From assembly GCA_009783985.1 (NCBI GenBank), contig WQVM01000004.1, positions 1-47,589 on the forward strand: DNA of 47,589 nt. The letters are read 5' to 3'. Shown here one piece after another: positions 26,974 to 36,584 of this stretch. Within the stretch, counting starts at the first letter, position 1; every line of letters begins with the position of its first letter. The translations under genes were made by a program, and so were the position numbers. The notes below the pieces were generated by a model. The model searched no databases. It was given only the letters and a program-made list of their open reading frames with translations, and was not told the origin of the DNA. The stretch comes from Bacillota bacterium. GTDB lineage: Bacteria; Bacillota; Clostridia; Christensenellales; Pumilibacteraceae.

Positions 26974-27447
26974 GCCTCTCTGCGTTATATATCACAGCGG
27001 TTTACTATGGTAACGCCTCAAGCAATTGCGACACTTAACGATGTCGCCACAGAAGAACTGGGTCATCTTGAGATGGTAGGAACTATGGTCTATCAACTTA
27101 CGAGAGATTGCGGAGAAAAAGAGATTAAAGAGAGCGGCTTTGACGCTTTTTATACCGAACACGGTTTTGGGGTTTATCCCCAAAGTGCGGGCGGTTTTCC
27201 CGCTACGGCGGCGGCTTTTCAAAGCAAGGGCGACCCTATCGCCGACATATATGAGAATCTTGCCGCCGAACAAAAAGCGCGCGTTACATACGAATACTTG
27301 CTCAATATGATTGACGACCCCGAAGTCAGCAAGCCGTTGCAGTTTTTGCGTGAGAGGGAGATTGTTCACTTTCAACGCTTTGGCGAAGCATTAAATTATG
27401 TCAGAGATCACCAATCTCGCCGCAATATTTTTTATATGTCTAAGTAA
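26955..27447 (+). pseudogene. cotJC: CotJC (manganese catalase family) 3' part, resumes at codon 31/32
   Basis: PDGELGASLRYISQRFTM...TEELGHLEMVGTMVYQL...GDPIADIYENLAAEQKARVTYEYLLN...LREREIVHFQRFGEAL; same frame as 5' part if joined at GG. Confidence 0.93.
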
Positions 27448-27558
27448 ATAATGTTCTATGCTACAGCCGTGACACAAAAAAACGCATCAGCGTTTAGTGT
27501 CGAAGACACTTTTCTAAGTAACTAATGCTCTATGAGCGTATCAACCTAACATCAACTA

Positions 27559-27596
27559 AAAAAGTGCGGACTTGCATTTAAGTCCGCACTTTTTGT
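27559..27596. terminator. Bidirectional terminator between cotJC and jag
   Basis: AAAAAGTGCGGACTT gcattt AAGTCCGCACTTTTT. Confidence 0.85.
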
Positions 27597-27598
27597 TA

Positions 27599-28474
27599 TT
27601 AGAGTTGTTTTGGCAATACAGCAATTGCACGCCTTGGCTCTCTGCCCTCACTACGACAAATAACATCTTGCCTATCTTGTAATGTGCTATGAATAATTCT
27701 ACGGTCACCCGACGGCATAGGCTCTAACCTAACCTTGCGTCCCGAACGAATTGCCCTATCCGCTGTCTTGATAGCAATCCGTTGAAGAGTTTCTTTGCGA
27801 CGAGCACGGTAATCTTGGCTATCCATATCGACATACATAAACTGTGTATCACCCTTGTTGACCACCAAACTTGTTAAATATCTAAGGGCTGACAAAGTTT
27901 CACCCCGTTGACCTATCAAAGCAGCGTCTTTTGCCAGCAAATCAATAGTCATTCTATCACCGTCACTTTTGATGTCAATATCAGATGTTACACCCATACG
28001 GCTAAAAACACCATCCAAAAACTCTCTCGCACCACCATCACCTTCCATCGGCTTGAGGTCACTTCTTACAAGCCTATCCTCTTTTGACCTTTTATCCGCT
28101 ATCTTAACATCAGCTTTGGGAGTTGGTTTTTCAAACTTTTTCGGCTTATCGGCTTTTACTTCGGCTTTGCCTGACTTTTTCTCATTTTTTTCTGTTGCTT
28201 TGTCTGCTTTTTTAGCTGTTTTTTCTACATTGTGATTGTTTGATTTGTTGTCATTTTTGTCGTAAGTCTTTTCGAATTTTTTGGCAGGTTGTTCAGGAGT
28301 CGACTTAGGAGCGTCGGCAACCTCTATGCTTGCCCTAACCTTCGCTTTGCTAAAAATACCGCCTTGCGACAAAATCTCAATTGTAGCATCACCCCTGTCT
28401 ACACCTAATTGTCTGCATGCTTCGGCAATGGCATCGTCCAGCCTTTTAGCTGACACTTCTACTGATTTGGTCAT
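27599..28474 (-). CDS. jag: Jag/KhpB RNA-binding protein (Jag_N, KH, R3H)
   Basis: N-terminal Jag_N-like domain, Lys-rich linker, R3H DRRIIHSTLQDRQDVICRSEGREPRRAIAVLPK; next to yidC. Confidence 0.9.
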   Translation of the reverse strand: MTKSVEVSAKRLDDAIAEACRQLGVDRGDATIEILSQGGIFSKAKVRASIEVADAPKSTPEQPAKKFEKTYDKNDNKSNNHNVEKTAKKADKATEKNEKKSGKAEVKADKPKKFEKPTPKADVKIADKRSKEDRLVRSDLKPMEGDGGAREFLDGVFSRMGVTSDIDIKSDGDRMTIDLLAKDAALIGQRGETLSALRYLTSLVVNKGDTQFMYVDMDSQDYRARRKETLQRIAIKTADRAIRSGRKVRLEPMPSGDRRIIHSTLQDRQDVICRSEGREPRRAIAVLPKQL

Positions 28475-28596
28475 ATTATTCCTCTCTTTAATTAAAACTT
28501 AAAAATGAAAACTGAAGAATGAAGGGCAGGTGTTTTGCTTGATATTTCTTTGGCTCGTCCTTCATTTTAAGTTTTAATTTTCATTTTTCATTATCT

Positions 28597-29985
28597 TTAT
28601 TCATTTGGGTCGGGTCGCCCGTATTTTTGCACTTTAACTACTTGATCCCGCCCTCGTTTTTTGTCCATAAGATAAAATATTGTTGTGGTCGCAAGCATAA
28701 AGGCAAGTGTTCCTAATGCGTTGACAACCATATAAATAGCAAATATAGATGCTGATGTTGCGGCAAAGAAACCAATCATTACCGGGAATATAAACATCAT
28801 CAACTTCATTGTCATTTGCATCTGTCCGCCCATGGCACCGCCCATATCACCCATGCCCATACCGCCCATAGTGCCGGCTTTCTTTTGCATACGCATCATC
28901 AAAAACTGTGTCGCAAAATTAAGCACAACAGCAAGAACCGTGAGTATCATAAAACCGTTTGACCTGCCACCGTACTCGTCTCTAAGTCCACGCATTACAA
29001 GACGGTATTCTGCCATTATATGACTTAAATCCCTATTAAACTGTTCAACCGCACGATCTCCAAAATCACTTCCAAAAAGTTCGTAATTAGTAGGACGCCT
29101 ATACTCTCCATCCCCTATTCTATACATTCGCCCAACTTCGTAGTTAGGAATAGTCGGTCTATATATACCATCATAGTCTCGTCTAAACCCACTTAATCCA
29201 CGATTGTACGGCATTGTCAGCCAAGAATCAACATCATAACGGTCTCGTATCTGATTGCGAGTCAATGGTCTATCCTGTCTGTAAAAATTGTTAATGCTAC
29301 TAAAAAAGTCGCTGTCTTCTCTAATTGGTTCTTCCCACCACACATCAGGGACCCAAACGCTACTTATCCAAAGAAAACTCTGCCTTACAGGACGAATCCT
29401 AACTTCGTTACCGTTCTCGTCTATCCGAGTTACTCCATTACGGTATAACTCTCTAACTGCGTCCTGCGCTCCTTGAGTTGCCTCGACTTCGCTATGCCCG
29501 TCAATCAATAATTCTTGCCTTGTTTGCATAAAATGGTCATGTAGCACAAAATAACTACGGACTGTTTGATACTGCCCGACCGATAGCATTGTTTGCCATA
29601 ATGTCAAAAATATAACCGCCGTCACAATCGCCGGCAGACACGCTCTAAGCGGACGCAAACCCTCTTTTTTGTTAAGCTCCATTTGCTTGCGTGCAAAAGT
29701 TGCCCTATCAGGATACATTTCCTTCAGTCTTTCTATTTGTGGCTTGATACGCTCATTAATCTTACCATTCTTGCGAGTCATATATCGCTGATAAAAATCT
29801 AACGGAAAAATCAACAGCTTAAGAATAAGCGTAAAAACAACTATACGAGCGCCGTAGTTGCCTACAAATCCAAACCAATTAAGAAGAATCCTCGTCCAGC
29901 CAAAAGCCCAACCAGGTTGACTCAAAAGCTCCTCTGCTCCGCCTGCCGCCGCCATTAGTATCGTACTACAAATATAATAATCCAT
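28597..29985 (-). CDS. yidC: YidC/Oxa1 family membrane insertase
   Basis: Position in jag-yidC-yidD-rnpA-rpmH; RYMTRKNGKINERIKPQIERLKEMYPDRATFARKQMELNKKEGLRPLRACLPAIV. Confidence 0.92.
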   Translation of the reverse strand: MDYYICSTILMAAAGGAEELLSQPGWAFGWTRILLNWFGFVGNYGARIVVFTLILKLLIFPLDFYQRYMTRKNGKINERIKPQIERLKEMYPDRATFARKQMELNKKEGLRPLRACLPAIVTAVIFLTLWQTMLSVGQYQTVRSYFVLHDHFMQTRQELLIDGHSEVEATQGAQDAVRELYRNGVTRIDENGNEVRIRPVRQSFLWISSVWVPDVWWEEPIREDSDFFSSINNFYRQDRPLTRNQIRDRYDVDSWLTMPYNRGLSGFRRDYDGIYRPTIPNYEVGRMYRIGDGEYRRPTNYELFGSDFGDRAVEQFNRDLSHIMAEYRLVMRGLRDEYGGRSNGFMILTVLAVVLNFATQFLMMRMQKKAGTMGGMGMGDMGGAMGGQMQMTMKLMMFIFPVMIGFFAATSASIFAIYMVVNALGTLAFMLATTTIFYLMDKKRGRDQVVKVQKYGRPDPNE

Positions 29986-29991
29986 AATTTA

Positions 29992-30034
29992 GTGGTTAGT
30001 GGTTAGTGGTTAGTGGTTAGTGGTTAGTGATAGA
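29992..30034. repeat. Tandem TTAGTGG heptamer repeat (about six units)
   Basis: ttagtggttagtggttagtggttagtggttagtggttagtgatag. Confidence 0.9.
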
Positions 30035-30071
30035 AAGAATTCTAAATACTGTCACTAAAACACTAAAATCA

Positions 30072-30353
30072 CTACATTAGCCATTTCATAGGCCCTTTAG
30101 GGTTGTCAGGCACAAGGTCAACTCCGCCGTGACTCCAAGGCGCGCAACGAAGAATCCTCCATATACCCAATCGTGACCCCTTGAGTAGACCGTGTTTTTT
30201 GACCGCTTCAACCATATAAGTACTGCAAGATGGTCTATATATACACACACTGGGAAGTATAGGCGATACAAAACCTTTATAAAAATATACAGGCAATAAC
30301 ATCGCCCACTTGGGGGATAGTATTCTCCTAATTATCCCTTTTTTCTTTTTCAT
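30072..30353 (-). CDS. yidD: Membrane protein insertion efficiency factor YidD
   Basis: LPVYFYKGFVSPILPSVCIYRPSCSTYMVEAVKKHGLLKGSRLGIWRILRCAPWSHGGVDLVP. Confidence 0.95.
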   Translation of the reverse strand: MKKKKGIIRRILSPKWAMLLPVYFYKGFVSPILPSVCIYRPSCSTYMVEAVKKHGLLKGSRLGIWRILRCAPWSHGGVDLVPDNPKGPMKWLM

Positions 30354-30368
30354 ACTAACAAAAAATAA

Positions 30369-30710
30369 TTAAATTGAAAACAGTTTGGCTTTAACCAGCA
30401 ATCCTTGTACAGCTCTCTTTAGTCCGCTGTAATCATACTCTCTCACTTCGGGTTTGGTAGTAAAAACCGCCTGCACTCCGCCCTTGATATCGGGCAGATA
30501 TATTGCTGTTATGGCTCTTAACCGCCGTTTAATCAAATTGCGGTCATGCGCCTTGCCGACTTTGTTAGCCACCGAAAAGCCAATCTTAACGGCATTTCCG
30601 TTACTTCTTACAGCAATCAATGACAAACCCTTAGTATGCACGGCTATACCTTTTTTGTAAATATAACTAAAGGATGCATTTTTAACTAGTCTGTATTTTT
30701 TAGCAAGCAT
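30369..30710 (-). CDS. rnpA: Ribonuclease P protein component
   Basis: KIGFSVANKVGKAHDRNLIKRRLRA. Confidence 0.93.
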   Translation of the reverse strand: MLAKKYRLVKNASFSYIYKKGIAVHTKGLSLIAVRSNGNAVKIGFSVANKVGKAHDRNLIKRRLRAITAIYLPDIKGGVQAVFTTKPEVREYDYSGLKRAVQGLLVKAKLFSI

Positions 30711-30788
30711 ATAATTAGAATTAGGAGTTAGGGATTAGGAATTATTGTCAAAATTATATTCTCATCAACAATTCCTAATCCCCAATTC

Positions 30789-30941
30789 CTAATTGCTTCC
30801 TAATGGTTTTGGGCTAATCAACTTACGCCCTTTTGCTCTACGGCGTGCCAAAACTCTGCGACCTGCAGATGTTTTCATTCTTTGCCTAAAGCCATGCACC
30901 TTGCTTTTAGCTCTTTTCTTGGGTTGATAGGTTCTTTTCAT
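30789..30941 (-). CDS. rpmH: 50S ribosomal protein L34 (not in supplied ORF track)
   Basis: Minus strand: [50 protein letters not shown]. Confidence 0.96.
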   Translation of the reverse strand: MKRTYQPKKRAKSKVHGFRQRMKTSAGRRVLARRRAKGRKLISPKPLGSN

Positions 30942-30970
30942 TTTTATATATACTCCTGAATTAAATGCGT

Positions 30971-31011
30971 AAAAAAGACTTGTCCCACTCCATAAAAGTA
31001 GGACAAGTCTT
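30971..31011. terminator. Hairpin AAAGACTTGTCC / GGACAAGTCTT upstream of rpmH
   Basis: Inverted repeat with T-run on the plus side. Confidence 0.5.
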
Positions 31012-31229
31012 ATTATACAGTAATTTTTATTAGTTTGTCAAATGATTTCGGTTGTAAATTTGAAGATAATATTTACACGGTTTCCTCAAAATTCCTCTAC
31101 TTACGACACTTCTTAATATAAGAAAACGGCGCAACAAATGCATCCGCCCCATTTGTCCTAACCTACGAATGGAAAAGCCATACGAAACAAGGTATTTCGT
31201 ATGGCTTTTTGTTTATATATTTTTATTTC

Positions 31230-32618
31230 CTACCGTCTAAATCCGCCGCCGAAACCGCCCCGTCCGCCACCAAAGCCGCCTCTGCCGCCCATTCCCGGTC
31301 TGCCCATATTGCCGCCCGTATTGAGTACGGTTGTACGGCTGCCTAAGAAAATATCGTTACGATGAGTCATATTAAATCCGCTTGCATAACCTGTGGCACA
31401 ATGTTTTCGCCGTGCGATTTTGAGTTGCATAATTAGGAGCCATATGACGACTGCCGAGACAAGTCCGCCAAAAACCGCTCCGCCGAATAGTCCGCCCACA
31501 AATCCGAAAATCATATAAAATGCCCTATCTTCAGGAGTAATCGCAAGACCTATTCCGGCAAACATAAATATTAGCGCCCCTAACAACGCACATATACCTG
31601 TTATTGCCGCTCCTATTCCTACTGCTTTTCTTTTATTAACGGGTAGCTCCCCTGCGAATTGACCCGTCTGTCCGTTCATAGTAAATTTGTAGACCTTGTT
31701 TTTCCACCTTGTACTAAGTATCCACACAGGAAAAAGTGCATAATTGATTTTGTGCTTAGGTACACCTACATTAAGATGCCGCCTATTGACCGTATTATAA
31801 CCACTCACTGTTTTTCTTGCCGCTGTATCAATCGTATTGCGGATACGGCTGTCTATATTTGACTTTTGCTGTGCAAAGTCTATGTCATGTTTTTCGGCGG
31901 CGTGTCCTGCCAAAAAAGCTCCCGAAAATGGTTTCATTTCGGTATAATTAAACGGTTCTATTTGCTCAAGTTCTTTTTGTGTCATTCTGGACGATGCAAA
32001 TGCCGGCACTTTGTCAAAAGCCATTGTGCCTGCACGGGTAGCCATAAATTTATCCGTGCGTGTCACTTGAGTATTGCCTCTCCAAAAGGTTGACACCCTA
32101 GTCGCATCGTACGCACTATTAGAATGTGTCTCGCAGTCATACAACCAAAACGGAACATACAGCCCCGTAACACCGTCTAGGTGTGACTTAGTCTTAAAGC
32201 ATTTTGGGAGCAACGCCTTACCCTTGTATAACTGCGTCAACTTGTTCATCGCCTCGTCTTTGGTATACTTAAAGGGTATTACAAAATCAGGACGCAACGC
32301 ATTGCTTACCGCCTGTCTGATAATCGCCGTATTGCCGCAGAAAGGACACTCTGTAGCAATAGTATTACCGTCCGTTATAAGTTGACCTGCACAAGAATTA
32401 CAAACCTGCCCCTCGCCCGTATGTTCCCAAACAGTCCCCTTGTAGTCGCCCAAATCACTCATACCGTCCGTCATAGAGCAGACAGATTCGTACTCCTTAA
32501 ACGCCGCCATATCAAGCTCGGAGTCGCACATCTCACACTTCATTTTTTGAATCGAAACATCAAAATTAAGTGAGCCGTGGCAATTAGGACATTTGTAGTC
32601 TAATATCTGTTGTGACAT
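31230..32618 (-). CDS. YdjG-like zinc-ribbon membrane protein (paralog 1)
   Basis: ILDYKCPNCHGSLNFDVSIQKMKCEMCDSEL...CNSCAGQLITDGNTIATECPFCGN; C-terminal TM and Gly-rich tail. Confidence 0.75.
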   Translation of the reverse strand: MSQQILDYKCPNCHGSLNFDVSIQKMKCEMCDSELDMAAFKEYESVCSMTDGMSDLGDYKGTVWEHTGEGQVCNSCAGQLITDGNTIATECPFCGNTAIIRQAVSNALRPDFVIPFKYTKDEAMNKLTQLYKGKALLPKCFKTKSHLDGVTGLYVPFWLYDCETHSNSAYDATRVSTFWRGNTQVTRTDKFMATRAGTMAFDKVPAFASSRMTQKELEQIEPFNYTEMKPFSGAFLAGHAAEKHDIDFAQQKSNIDSRIRNTIDTAARKTVSGYNTVNRRHLNVGVPKHKINYALFPVWILSTRWKNKVYKFTMNGQTGQFAGELPVNKRKAVGIGAAITGICALLGALIFMFAGIGLAITPEDRAFYMIFGFVGGLFGGAVFGGLVSAVVIWLLIMQLKIARRKHCATGYASGFNMTHRNDIFLGSRTTVLNTGGNMGRPGMGGRGGFGGGRGGFGGGFRR

Positions 32619-32777
32619 CTTATTTGTTGTTCTCCCCTTATTTGCAACACAATAAAAATTAGAGATTATTGCTAAAATTATTTATTAACTCGTCAACAAT
32701 TCCTAATTAACATTATTCTTAGATTGTTTGCAAAGTGCGCCATAAGGATATACTCTATCCTTATAACGCACTCATAT

Positions 32778-34223
32778 TTACATTCTTCCGCCTCTATTGT
32801 TTCTGCTATTATTTCTGTTATTTATTCCTGTGTTTCTGTTATTTGTGTTGTTATTAGCATTTCCTATTCGGCTAGCCGAATTATGATTGTTATTATTAAC
32901 TCTATGTCTATTATTGTTATTTTGTCCTGCTATATTCCTATCAAAACTTGTAACTTGAGAACCTAAGAATATTTCATTGCCATGCGTTACTTCAAAACCG
33001 CTCGCATAATTGTCCACACCCCGCACTCGCCGACCGCCTATCTTCATACCTTTTTTCATGCATGCAACAACAATCGCCGCTATGATTAGACCTATAATAG
33101 TGCCCATCATCAATCCGCCTAAAATTGCACCTACAGGGTGTATTTCTGTCTCAGGTGAAAAACTCCCAATAAACAGCAGTAGCACAGTAACTATCGCTGT
33201 TATTGCAGTAATTATCGCACCCAGTCTAAACGCTTTTTTGTTATCCACCGGCAATCGTCCTGAGCATTGCCCTGTCTGTCCATTCATCGAAAACTTGTAA
33301 ACTTTGTCTTTATATTTAGTGCTAAGCGTCCACACCGGCAAAAGAGCATAATTGACTTTGCTGTTAGTCACATTAATATTGAGACTGCGTCTATTTATAC
33401 TGTCGTATCCTCTAACCGTATTATTTGCCGCTCTATCAATTGTAGTTCTGATTCGTTTATCTATATCCGGCTTTTGTTTTTCAAAATCCACATCATGCTT
33501 TTCGGCAACATAACCAGCCAAAAATGCTGACGAAAACGGTTGGATTTCTGAGTAGTTAAACGGTTCTATCGCTTGCATATCATTCTCTAACATTCTTGAC
33601 GATGCATTAGCAGGAACTTTATCAAAGCTGATATTTCCGTTGCGTGTTACCATGAATTTTTCCGTCTTAGTAAAGCTGGTATTGCCTCTCGTCCATCTGC
33701 TTATGCGTGTTGTATCGTATGCAGCTTTGACTTGCGTGTTGCAATCATACAACCAAAAAGGCACATACAACCCTGTTACATTTTCGATGTGCGTGTTTTC
33801 ATTAAAGCATTTTGGAAGCAATTTTTTTCCGCGATATAATGACTTTAATTGTTTTATCGCATCATCTTTGGTGTGCTTAAATGGTATTACAAAATCAGGC
33901 CTTAAAGCGTTGCTAACTGTTTGTTTAATGATAGCCGTATTGCCACAAAAAGGACATTCTGTAGAAATAGTATTGCCGTCAGTAATGAGATGTCCTGCAC
34001 AAGAATTACAAACCTGCTCCGCACCCGCATCATCCCATGACGCACCGCTATGATTGCCTAGGTCGCCCATGCTGTCTTGCATACTGCACGCTGCTTCATA
34101 TTCCTTAAACGCTGCCATGCTTAACTCTGAGTCACACATCTCGCATTTCATCATCTGAATTGATGCGTTAAAATTGAGCGCTCCGTGACAATTAGGGCAT
34201 TTATAGTCTAATATTTGTGACAT
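32778..34223 (-). CDS. YdjG-like zinc-ribbon membrane protein (paralog 2)
   Basis: Highly similar to 31230-32618; C-terminal Asn-rich low complexity instead of Gly-rich. Confidence 0.75.
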   Translation of the reverse strand: MSQILDYKCPNCHGALNFNASIQMMKCEMCDSELSMAAFKEYEAACSMQDSMGDLGNHSGASWDDAGAEQVCNSCAGHLITDGNTISTECPFCGNTAIIKQTVSNALRPDFVIPFKHTKDDAIKQLKSLYRGKKLLPKCFNENTHIENVTGLYVPFWLYDCNTQVKAAYDTTRISRWTRGNTSFTKTEKFMVTRNGNISFDKVPANASSRMLENDMQAIEPFNYSEIQPFSSAFLAGYVAEKHDVDFEKQKPDIDKRIRTTIDRAANNTVRGYDSINRRSLNINVTNSKVNYALLPVWTLSTKYKDKVYKFSMNGQTGQCSGRLPVDNKKAFRLGAIITAITAIVTVLLLFIGSFSPETEIHPVGAILGGLMMGTIIGLIIAAIVVACMKKGMKIGGRRVRGVDNYASGFEVTHGNEIFLGSQVTSFDRNIAGQNNNNRHRVNNNNHNSASRIGNANNNTNNRNTGINNRNNSRNNRGGRM

Positions 34224-34258
34224 ATTATTGCCGCTCCTCCTATGCTCATATTAGAAGT

Positions 34259-35539
34259 TTATGATTTGGCTTTACCGCAACTACCACAAAACCCACCTGC
34301 ATTTTTTGCACCGCAAGCACATGCCCATTTGTCTGATGACGGCTGTCCTTTTCCACACCCACCACAGAATTTGCCTTGATTATTTGAGCCACACGCACAT
34401 TGCCAGCCACCTGCCGATTGTGGTTGAGGCTGAGGTTTGCCACAGCCGCCACAAAAGCGTGCTTGGTTACTCATACCGCAAGCGCATTGCCAGCCGCCTT
34501 GCTGTTGTTGCATTGGTTGTGGTTGCTGTTGCCCCATTCCGAATAATTGATTAGCATTCATACCGCCGGCATTCATAGCCGCATTCATATTCATAAAACC
34601 CATCATCGCACCGCCGGCACCTTGGTTGCTTGCTGCATTTTCCATAGCTCTGGCTTGTGACTTAGCCATCATAGCGCCCGCCATAGAAGGATTTTTTGCC
34701 ATCATACCTTTGAGTTGCCAGTCTCTGATTAGTTTTTCGTCTTCAGGTGATGCTGACACGGTATTAACACCGAATGACGCTATAGCAATACCCCTCGTTT
34801 GCGCCCACTTTTCGTCAAGAACCTCATTAAGAGCCTTAGAGATTTCTGTTGTATGTGCCGGCAATACGCTGTATCTGATTCCCATTGCACTAATCTTAGC
34901 AAAAGCAGGCTGAAGTGCCGTCAAAAGTTCTGTCCTTAGCATAGGGTCAAGTGACTCTCTGCGATACTCTGTGGTGACATTACCTGCTACGCTACGGAAA
35001 AACAAGAGCGGATTAATCATACGATATGAATACATTCCGTTACAACGAATTGTTATATCAATATCAAGTCCGATATTATTGTCAACCACCCTAAAAGGTA
35101 CGGGTTGAGGTGTTCCGTACTTGTTACCCTTAATCTCTAAAAGATTAAAGAAATATATGCGTTGGTCTTTTGCCGCATGACCGCCAAAACCGACACGAGA
35201 AATCATATTGGCAGGAACTTTGAATAAATTACCTAATCCGCCGCTAAATATGCTTGGCTCGGTTGAACTATCCCATGTAAATTGACCCGGTTCAGCCGAA
35301 AACTCAACGATTTTTCCTTGCTCAACAATCGCCATTGCCTGACCTTCGGCAACCGCAATTCTTGAACCGTTGACAATTATATTCTCGGCACCTTTGTTTT
35401 TTGTACCACGGTCGGTTGTGTTTCTCACACCCCGTCTCATAAGAACTTCAGGCGGCATTGCCTCGCAAAAGAAAAAATCTTTCCATTGGTCTGCCATTAC
35501 ACCCCTGACCGAACCTGTTACAGCTCTAATTAAACCCAT
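34259..35539 (-). CDS. SPFH-domain protein, YdjI-like, with C-terminal zinc ribbons
   Basis: MGLIRAVTGSVRGVMADQWKDFFFCEAMPPEVLMRRG...; three tandem WxCxCG..N.GxFCGxCGK units at C-terminus. Confidence 0.8.
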   Translation of the reverse strand: MGLIRAVTGSVRGVMADQWKDFFFCEAMPPEVLMRRGVRNTTDRGTKNKGAENIIVNGSRIAVAEGQAMAIVEQGKIVEFSAEPGQFTWDSSTEPSIFSGGLGNLFKVPANMISRVGFGGHAAKDQRIYFFNLLEIKGNKYGTPQPVPFRVVDNNIGLDIDITIRCNGMYSYRMINPLLFFRSVAGNVTTEYRRESLDPMLRTELLTALQPAFAKISAMGIRYSVLPAHTTEISKALNEVLDEKWAQTRGIAIASFGVNTVSASPEDEKLIRDWQLKGMMAKNPSMAGAMMAKSQARAMENAASNQGAGGAMMGFMNMNAAMNAGGMNANQLFGMGQQQPQPMQQQQGGWQCACGMSNQARFCGGCGKPQPQPQSAGGWQCACGSNNQGKFCGGCGKGQPSSDKWACACGAKNAGGFCGSCGKAKS

Positions 35540-35725
35540 TTGTAGTTTCTCCTTACAAAAATTTGTATACTTATTACATATATGATAGCATACAAAAAAA
35601 TGTTTGTCAAGTTTCTATTATGATTTTTTTGTGATATGTAGATTATAATATTTTAACCTATGCAACCCTGTCTTACAAAGCCTTTTTTAATCAAAATTAA
35701 AGATGCCGTCTACAATGAGCTGCCA

Positions 35726-36487
35726 CTACAACTTGTCAACATCAATTACATTATTTTCCTTATCAACTTCATTCTCTCTGCCATATGCAAATCTATAAAT
35801 TATATCAAGTTTTGTCCATTTGGCAACTGTTTTTTTCATAACAAACTTTATAAATGGCCATACAAAAAAGTGGACCAACAATACTATGACAATCCCTAAT
35901 ACCATACCTACCAAAACATCGGTCATCCAATGTGCTCCCAAATATACACGGCAAAATGACACTATAATAGGACCTAGCACACAAGCTATAACAGTCGGAA
36001 TCAATATCCTTTTGTCCTTGACATTAAGTAGCAAAAATATAATAACCGTAACAAAAAAAACTGTTGCTGAGATAGCGTGACCACTTGGAAAACTTGTACC
36101 GCTCCCTCTTGTAATATAATCAAGAGGACGCTCCCTTTGAAATATAGGTTTGAGAATAAGGTCAACAACAACACGACTAAGTATTATGGCTAACACCGCC
36201 TTAAATCCAACGTCCTTATGCCTTGTCTTAGGAATAAGCTCAAATAGCAGTGCCATAATCAAAAGAACAATGACATTGCCCATAAACGAGGCAATCCGCA
36301 AAATCCTATTAAGCGCAGGATTTCTCCAATCCATCAACCTAAAATAAATCCTGTCGTCAAATGTTTGCGTTCTGTCTGTAAGAACAAGAACTGTTATAAT
36401 AACAAAAGCTAATAAAAGCACGGCTATAGCGACAATTACCGCAATCGTTTTATTGCTAATTTTAGATTGTTTTATTTCCTCATCCAT
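35726..36487 (-). CDS. PAP2-family phosphatase
   Basis: KPIFQRERP...SFPSGHAISATVFF...CRVYLGAHWMTDVLVG. Confidence 0.92.
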   Translation of the reverse strand: MDEEIKQSKISNKTIAVIVAIAVLLLAFVIITVLVLTDRTQTFDDRIYFRLMDWRNPALNRILRIASFMGNVIVLLIMALLFELIPKTRHKDVGFKAVLAIILSRVVVDLILKPIFQRERPLDYITRGSGTSFPSGHAISATVFFVTVIIFLLLNVKDKRILIPTVIACVLGPIIVSFCRVYLGAHWMTDVLVGMVLGIVIVLLVHFFVWPFIKFVMKKTVAKWTKLDIIYRFAYGRENEVDKENNVIDVDKL

Positions 36488-36548
36488 TTTCAGTAATTAA
36501 TATTATCATAATTAAAGTCACTTTGTCAACTCTTGACAATACACTTAA

Positions 36549-36579
36549 AAAGAATTCCACTCTTTATGTGGAATTCCTT
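36549..36579. terminator. Hairpin AAGAATTCCAC / GTGGAATTCCTT
   Basis: Between PAP2 gene start and ABC transporter 3' end. Confidence 0.6.
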
Positions 36580-36584
36580 AAAAA

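Noticed and set aside
26893-27447. 184-aa ORF as a complete manganese-catalase-like protein
   Set aside because: First ~20 codons are terminator/att DNA without an RBS; the protein lacks the conserved CotJC N-terminus, which is found at 10973.
29992-30034. TTAGTGG array as a telomere-like or CRISPR repeat
   Set aside because: Short 7-bp units with no spacers, internal to a bacterial ribosomal/insertase operon; no CRISPR array or cas gene seen in the window.
30942-31229. oriC/dnaA region next to rpmH
   Set aside because: dnaA is not adjacent here and no DnaA-box cluster is visible; the gap contains only hairpins/terminators.
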